A stretch of 64,000 bases of DNA from Dillenia suffruticosa (lineage: Eukaryota > Streptophyta > Magnoliopsida > Dilleniales > Dilleniaceae): positions 20,226,501 to 20,290,500 of the forward strand of contig JAVTVX010000034.1 in assembly GCA_033439265.1 (NCBI GenBank), read 5' to 3'. Positions 57,722-64,000 of the stretch are shown in pieces. The notes under the pieces were generated by a model. That model was given only the letters and a program-made list of their open reading frames with translations. It was not told the origin of the DNA and did no database searches. A program made the translations under genes and the position numbers. The first letter of the stretch is position 1; every line of letters begins with the position of its first letter.

Positions 57722-59350
57722 AGATCAGAGCAATGGAAACAAGTGAATTGGAAACCGAGATCATGGGTTAAAGCCAAGGAGGGCCGGATTTGATTCTAAA
57801 GTTTGATTTCTTTAATCTTAGGTAATATTTTTTTAATCTTATTAGTTAGGTAATATTTGTCTTTTTCAAAAAAGATAGTCAAGTCTTTTTCTTTATTCAA
57901 TCAAGTTACAAAGAGAGAGAGTGTGTGTGAGAATAAGAATTTTTCCTATTGCTATTGAATCATGCGTGTGGATATTGAATAAGGGAAAATATTGTTAAAT
58001 CAGATGGCACATCATTTCCAATATTAATTTAATTTTAGTTGGGTTGTATTTGTTTTCTTCAAAGATATGACTAATTATTTTTATTTTATTCAATTAAGTT
58101 GTAACGAAATGGTGGGAATATTAATTTTTCTTTTTTTTTTAACCTATTATCAGTATTCAGAGTCATATTTTGATTAATACGATTTAAATATTTACAGAGA
58201 TATTATTTAGGGGTGGCTCTTCCAATATAGTATTCTCCTAATATAGTAATTTTTATTTTCAAATTTTAAATTCGAGATTTAGTTAAAAGATTTAGTATTC
58301 TAATTTCAATAATAGATTCTGTGTGACCGAATGAATATGATAATATTTAATATTTAGTTTACATCAACAATCAAATTATAAACTTAATAAATAATTCAAT
58401 AAATTATAATTTTTTACTATAATTTATTTTTGGAGTAATAAGAAAAACTTGTTAGGCGAGCTTTTACTAACTTTCTTTTTTTAAAAAAGAAAAAAAAAAG
58501 AGAGAGAAAAAGAAAAAATTAATACGCTCATAAAAATTAAAACAAAATCATTGGGAAGCATTAAATAGCTTTCTATATGCACGTACCAATTAGAGATGCA
58601 AAACAGGGTCGCAGTGAACTTTTTCATGCAAAAGAGCTTCTTATGTACAGCTTGGATGCTTTTTTGAATATTTATTTTCTTTGAATATATAGAAGTTCAA
58701 ATCCGAAACCCTTTTATAAAGAAATATGAATGATATCACTTGAATTATAACTCATTAATATATATATATATTTTTTTTATCCAAAGAAAAATAGTAAAAA
58801 TCATCCATCTTCCAAAAAAAAATATCGAAAATTAAAAACTTATATAAATCAACTCCACACTACCGATCCGAAATATAGTCTTTGCGGGTAGACTTAAATA
58901 TGGAACAACACATTCTCTAAAAGTTATAACCGGACAAAGTTAAAATTGTAGATATTAAAAACAAGTGTCAACAGTAAACACAAATATCAAATGTCAATAT
59001 TTTAAAGTATTTGGATTTAATATATGCATTTTAGAGTTAATATTCTAAGTTTTCTGTTTTTCTTTAAAATTATCAATAAAAAATTGCATCGAGATTGTGA
59101 ATGAGAAAATTAATTTACAAACAAAGGTATCAAGGGTACAACTGATATATATAAAAGGAATTTTATTTAATTATTATTTGTACAGTATGAAAGCAAAATA
59201 ATGTAAGCTCAACAACCCATGATTTATTGAATAATAAAATATGAGGGATAAGATTCTTTTGTCCTCAATTTTGGATTCATTATTAGAAAAGATAGGCATA
59301 AAAAAGGGAAATTCCTATCTAGCCAACTTTATGGACTTTAAGCTGCATAG
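57718..59350. repeat. NLR-flank repeat unit 5
   Basis: Starts with GATCAGAGCAATGGAAACAA and GGAAACCGAGATCATGGGTT, the fullest match to the NLR 5' flank (40850-40890). It carries the shared SINE at about 58130-58290 and ends with the block that recurs at 53.02, 54.66 and 57.49 kb. Confidence 0.7.
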
Positions 59351-59478
59351 TGTCAAAAGGACGAATTTTAGATATTATATTTTTTATTTTCAAAAGGACG
59401 AATTTTATTTTATTAAAAAAAAAGGATTCAAATGTTTCATAGATTTTATTAATCATGATGTAAAATAATCTCTTCAGA

Positions 59479-59679
59479 CCAACATTGGTCGGTGTAGTTA
59501 GCAAGGGACTGTATTATTCCACCACTTACGAGGTTTGACTCAAGGTGGAAGTGAAAAAAATGAATATCAGGAGATCTAACCCCCGCAAAATGAGTTCTAC
59601 AGCGGTGGATCCAAAATAGACAGGGCAAAACTCTGGATATTGGGCGGTTGCCTAACCAAGGTACCAAAAAAAAAAAAAT
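59479..59679 (+). mobile_element. SINE (family 3) with target duplication
   Basis: About 201 bases flanked by the perfect 15-bp duplication AATAATCTCTTCAGA (59464-59478 and 59680-59694), with a poly-A tail and a box B-like GAGGTTTGACTC near 59530. It is unlike families 1 and 2 in sequence. The clean duplication suggests a fairly recent insertion. Confidence 0.8.
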
Positions 59680-59694
59680 AATAATCTCTTCAGA

Positions 59695-60478
59695 GTAAAA
59701 ATAAATAAATAAATAAATAAAATAATAAAAAATAAATTATTTTTGATGACATGCCAAACACACACGTAAGAAGTTCATAATTTCCTTGGCAATAATTGCC
59801 TAATTCTCTTTATATACTATATATATATTGAATATTATGTTTTTCAAGCATACATAAATTTTAAGTTATTATAAAATATTTAATAAAGGTATAGTGCAGA
59901 AGATTTTTAAAAGAAAATGTTATTGATTTTCGTCAATAGCCAATAATATCTAAACTGTGAAACCATTAATCATATTCACAAGAATAAACCAAGGATTTTA
60001 TTTTCAATAATTGCTACTAAATTAGAAATTGCATAGGTAGAAGAGACAGATGGCTAGGAAGAACACTCGCATGTAGGCTATGAAAAAGAGCAGTAAGTCT
60101 TGTTTGCACCGTGAAATTGAATTCGAAATGAAAAAATTTTAAAAATAAAATTTAAAAAGTCACGTGTTCACTTGAATTTTAGATTTTTAAATCTCATTTT
60201 TATTTCATTTCATTAAATTTTAATACTAATTCTTATTTATTAGTGGTTTATTTATCTATTAAATCAGAATAATAATTGAAGTCTATAAATTTTATATGAA
60301 AAAGAAAAAAAAAATAGAATATTAACTCGAAAATGCATACTTTTTATTAATATAAATAATTTAATATTTTTTATTAAAATATTTTTTATTAAATAAATTT
60401 TACAAAAATTTAATTTAAAATATAAAAAATATAAAAATAATAAAGAATCAAATTTCCAAAATGATTATGTGATGTTAC
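59695..60478. other. Intergenic DNA, nothing recognised
   Basis: Very AT-rich, with A/T homopolymers. From about 60440 the sequence is intron-like flank of the HAD fragment and matches 18.76-18.80 kb. Confidence 0.45.
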
Positions 60479-60764
60479 CAGATTTGCTGGATACTCGGAG
60501 TGGTTATCTTTTCCCTTGAAAACCCCTTTCCTCGTCGAAATTGAAAACTTTGTATCTCCTGCCTGAAGATCATGGCATTGGAAAAATTTTTTCTTCAATT
60601 TAGAGGATGAATCCAAAAGCTACAATACTATTGAAAGTTGGTGCAAAACTAAAACCTAGATAGACTGAAAACCAAGTTCAAATATCATAGGAAGCAAATA
60701 GACAAATCTGTCTAGCACCTTTTATGTCAACTGCTGGGTTGTCACCAACCATGTATAAGGTTTT
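60479..60764 (-). pseudogene. HAD-superfamily hydrolase fragment, interrupted by Copia
   Basis: Two exon blocks on the minus strand, 60708-60764 (TLYMVGDNPAVDIKGARQ) and 60479-60562 (FSISTRKGVFKGKDNHSEYP), equivalent to blocks of the pseudogene at 18.2-19.2 kb. The donor after the first block is AT instead of GT. The last exon is missing, and the 5' side is cut at 60764 by the Copia LTR. The coding text itself is better preserved than in the other copy. Confidence 0.8.
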
Positions 60765-61007
60765 TGATAAGAAAGAGATCACACGCATAGAGGAGAATGA
60801 ATGCTACCACTCATTTCATCATTCAATGTTTAACAAGCCTCTATATAGACTGTATGAGAAAGGCTAACAAGATACCAAAAAAATAGCAACTAACTTGACC
60901 CATGTGCAGCATCATGCTGCCAACCAATTCCTAACCAATTCCTAAAAACTAGGAAACCAACAAATTCCTAAAAACTAGGAAACATAAAAAAACTTCTTTT
61001 TCTAACA
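60765..61007 (-). repeat. 3' LTR of a Ty1/Copia element
   Basis: A 243-bp LTR (TG..CA) reading TGTTAGAAAAAG to TTTCTTATCA on the minus strand. It is preceded on that strand by a purine tract, TTTAAGGGAGGGCA. Its outer edge falls within the HAD fragment at a point where the copy at 19.09 kb is uninterrupted (AAGGTTTTGAAAG). The 5' LTR lies outside the window. Confidence 0.85.
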
Positions 61008-61037
61008 TGCCCTCCCTTAAACTGATACTGCAAGTGA

Positions 61038-64000
61038 TCAGTTTAAAAGCGTAGGAACAAGCTCTCCTTCAATTTGAGGCATCCACGAACAAACTCTAAG
61101 GAGCTTTCTTAACTTCTGAAATGTGGCAATTTTGAGGGGTAGATCTTCACTTCTGTAGAAAACAAGATCAATCACACCATCTTTTGTAAGATCCCTCAAG
61201 AAATGATACTTGACATCTATATGCTTGCTCCTCCCATGTAGAACTGGATTCTTTGACAATTTAATGGCTGAATTGTTGTCACAAAAAATTGTTGTTGCTT
61301 CATGCTGTTTGAATTGAAGTTGTCCGAGAATCTTCCTCAACCAAATAGCTTGACAAGCACTTGATGTGGCAGCCACAAATTCCGCTTCTGTTGTTGAAAG
61401 AGTGACCAAGGGTTGTTTCTTTGAAGACCACGAGACAGCTGTTGAACCAAGCATAAATACATAGCCTGAGGTGCTTTTTCGGTCCTCAATATCACCTGCA
61501 TAATCACTGTCAGTAAAACCAAGCAAATCTGAACTTTCTCATTTCTTGTAAAACAACCCAAGAGATGCAGTCCCTTTCAAATAGCGTAAAATACGCTTAG
61601 CAGCCTGAAGGTGTTTTTCGGTGGGACTCTCCATGTATCTACTGATGAGACTAACGCCATACATGATGTCTGGCCTTGTTGAGGTTAAGTACATGAGACT
61701 CCCAACAATTTGCTTGTACATGGTGCTGTTCACTTTCCTTCCACCAGGATCTTTGGTGAGCTTTAATCCAACTTCTGTTGGTATGGCAACTGAATTGCAA
61801 TCCTTCAACTGAAACTTCTCCAAAATTTCCTGCACATATTTCTTTTGGCAAACAAAGGTCCCAGTAGCATACTGATTAACTTCAATGCCTAAGAAATAGT
61901 GCATTAACCCAAGATCTGTCATCTCAAATTCATGCATCATGGATTGCATCATTCCCTGTGTAAATGAGATCATCTACATACAAGCACACCAGAAGTTGTT
62001 TTCTACCATGACCAACCTTAATAAACAAAGTATGTTCATAAGGACACTTGGCAAACCCTTCCTTCAAAAAATAAGCTTCAATCCTACTGTACCAAGCTTG
62101 AGGAGCTTGCTTTAATCCATATAAAGCCTTCTTTAATTTGTATACTTTATGCTCATGATCAGGCTTCACATATCCAGGAGGTTGGTCAATAAATACCTGT
62201 TCTTGGAGATCACCATGTAAAAAGGCAGACTTCACATCTAATTGATGGATAGATAACGATTTCTGTGCTGCTAGTGTAATCACCAACCGAATTGTATCAA
62301 GTCTCACAACTGGCGCAAACACCTCTTTGTAGTCCACTCCAAATTCTTGCTTGTAGCCTTTTGCCACCAAACGCGCCTTGTATTTGTCAATGCCACCATC
62401 CTTGTTCAATTTTGTCTTGTAGATCCACTTGACACCAATAGTGTTGTGGCCTTTGGGAAGATTTGTTAATTTCCAAGTGTTGTTTTTCTCAATTGCTTCA
62501 ATTTCAGCATCCATTGCATCTCTCCACTTTTGATATTTTACCGCTTCGTCAAAAGTAGTTGGATCACTATCTGCAAACAAGGCAAAATGAGTTAATGGGT
62601 CTTCATCTTGATCCACTCCGGACACCTCATAATCTCTCATCCATGCTGGCCTTTGTCGATGACGTTGGGGGCATTCACCATTTGTTGTAGCAGCATTGGA
62701 ATTAGGCTGTTGCTGCTCCTCTTCAATAGGGTCAGAATTGCTACTAGCTGAAGCCAGATTATGTTGTTGGTCTTTTTCGCCAATTTCTTCAAAATCAGTT
62801 ACAATTGGTGCAACACCTTTAGCTTGATCATTCCAAGGCCAAAACTTTTCTTCATCAAACACTACATCACGGCTGATTATAATCTTCTTGGTCACAGGAT
62901 CACATAGTTTGTAAGCTTTTGATTGATCACTTACACCAAGAAAGACACGTCTTACTCCTTTATCGTCAAGCTTTTTCCTTTTTTGATCTGGAACGTGGGC
63001 ATATGCAATGCACCCAAAAATTTTGAAGTAATCAACCGTTGGCCTTCGTCCATTCCAAGCTTCTTCAGGAGTCATATTCATAACAGCAAGTGTGGGGCTT
63101 CTGTTCAAGAGATGGACACTCCAATTTACTGCCTCTGGCCAGAATTTCTTTGGAATTTCACTACTTCGCAATAGACTTCGGACCATGTTGAGGATGGTTC
63201 GATTCTTCCTCTCACATACACCATTTTGTTGCGGTGAATAAGCCGCAGTAAGTTGCCTACGTATTCCATGCTCCGTACAAAAATCAACAAACTCAAGAGA
63301 CTTGTGCTCCCCCCACGATCAGTTCGAAGAACTTTGATTTGATTGCCACTTTCCTTTTCGACAAGACTCTTGAAATTCTTGAATACTTCAAAAGCTTTAG
63401 ATTTTTCATGCAAGAAATACACCCACACTTTTCGACTGAAATCATCAATGAATGTGATCAAATATCGTTTACCTCCGTTAAAAGTTGGTGTGATAGGACC
63501 ACAAAGATCTGAATGGACCAACTCAAGCTGCTCCTTAGCCCTCCATGCCTTGCCTTGTGGAAACTGAGCTCGGTGTTGTTTACAAACAACACAGTCTTCG
63601 CAAACCTCTGAGGGAATTTTAATTGCAGGAAGTCCCTCCACCATATGCTTTTGGTGCAGTGTCCGCAAGCCACCAAAATTAAGATGCCCATATCTAAAAT
63701 GCCAAATCCATGCTTCCTCCTTCAATTTTGTCGTGTAGCAAGCATGAGTAGAATCATGTAGATGAAGAGGAAACATTCTGTTTGGTGTCATATCAACTTG
63801 AACAAGCAAGTTCTGTTGTTGATCATAAATCTTGCAAACTCCACCTTTAAATACAATTTCATACCGCTTCTCAAGTAATTGACCAGCACTCATGAGGTTT
63901 GTCTTCAATTCAGGAACATAGAAAACATTATTAATGGTCTGCATTTTCCCCTTTGAAGAGATTTGAACAGTACCTTTTCCCATGACTGAAATAGTAGAAT
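61038..64000 (-). pseudogene. Ty1/Copia pol (integrase, RT, RNase H), broken, runs off the edge
   Basis: Minus-strand pieces in Copia order: integrase (63126-63983, with CEDCVVCK-type zinc residues, HSDLCGP and FIDDFSRKVWVYF), RT (61930-63186, with LDVKSAFLHGDL and the catalytic YVDD near 61980), RT end (61539-61973, with DLGLMHYFLGIEV) and RNase H (61038-61526, with SDYAGD, STTEAEF, DNNSAI). Breaks are a one-base loss in a G run near 63312, a frame change near 61950, an in-frame TGA at 61539-61541 and a small internal deletion in RNase H near 61130. No gag is seen; the 5' part is outside the window. The element cannot make a complete polyprotein. Confidence 0.88.

Overview
The window looks like nuclear DNA from a flowering plant, most likely a dicot. 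It is AT-rich and intron-bearing, dominated by retrotransposons, and carries one large NLR (CC-NBS-LRR) immune-receptor gene. Plant-specific marks include a chromodomain Ty3/Gypsy element with an initiator-Met-tRNA primer site, an Athila-like element with an Asp-tRNA primer site, a CACTA-type element and several tRNA-like SINE families. The species cannot be named from sequence alone. No bacterial-style operon, tRNA gene, rRNA gene or CRISPR array was seen.

Layout. 1-2.1 kb: intergenic DNA with SINEs. 2.13-12.72 kb: a young, almost complete Tekay-like Ty3/Gypsy element on the minus strand (perfect 5-bp target duplication, near-identical 2.6-kb LTRs, gag, an apparent gag-pol intron, and pol with a single in-frame stop). 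12.7-14.2 kb: spacer with two more SINE insertions. 14.21-17.67 kb: a non-autonomous CACTA-type transposon with target duplication CAA. 18.2-19.2 kb: the decayed 3' exons of a HAD-family hydrolase gene. 19.2-22.5 kb: nothing recognisable.

22.5-40.7 kb is the NLR neighbourhood. The gene itself is on the minus strand (two exons, 36.1-40.7 kb, about 1385 residues, all NB-ARC motifs intact). Its 3' end and downstream flank exist in two or three copies: B (attached to the gene), A (23.4-26.6 kb, a broken duplicate) and C (22.5-23.1 kb, an older partial copy). A received a hAT-type MITE. B was split by a 6.4-kb non-autonomous Athila-like element (27.2-33.6 kb). Each copy shows what the other looked like before its insertion.

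40.7-60 kb has no intact gene. It is a patchwork of repeated copies of the NLR 5'-flanking sequence, with SINEs, Copia remnants and small tandem duplications, as expected for a resistance locus shaped by unequal exchange. 60.5-64 kb holds a second HAD-hydrolase fragment, interrupted by a Copia element (3' LTR, RNase H, RT and integrase with frame breaks) that runs off the right edge.

The items most worth following up are the apparent spliceosomal intron at the gag-pol boundary of the Gypsy element, an alternative acidic C-terminal exon with 24-bp repeats downstream of the NLR gene, three evenly spaced GC-rich palindromes in the Athila-like element, and the repeated NLR-promoter patchwork. All identity statements were made by eye and not by alignment software.
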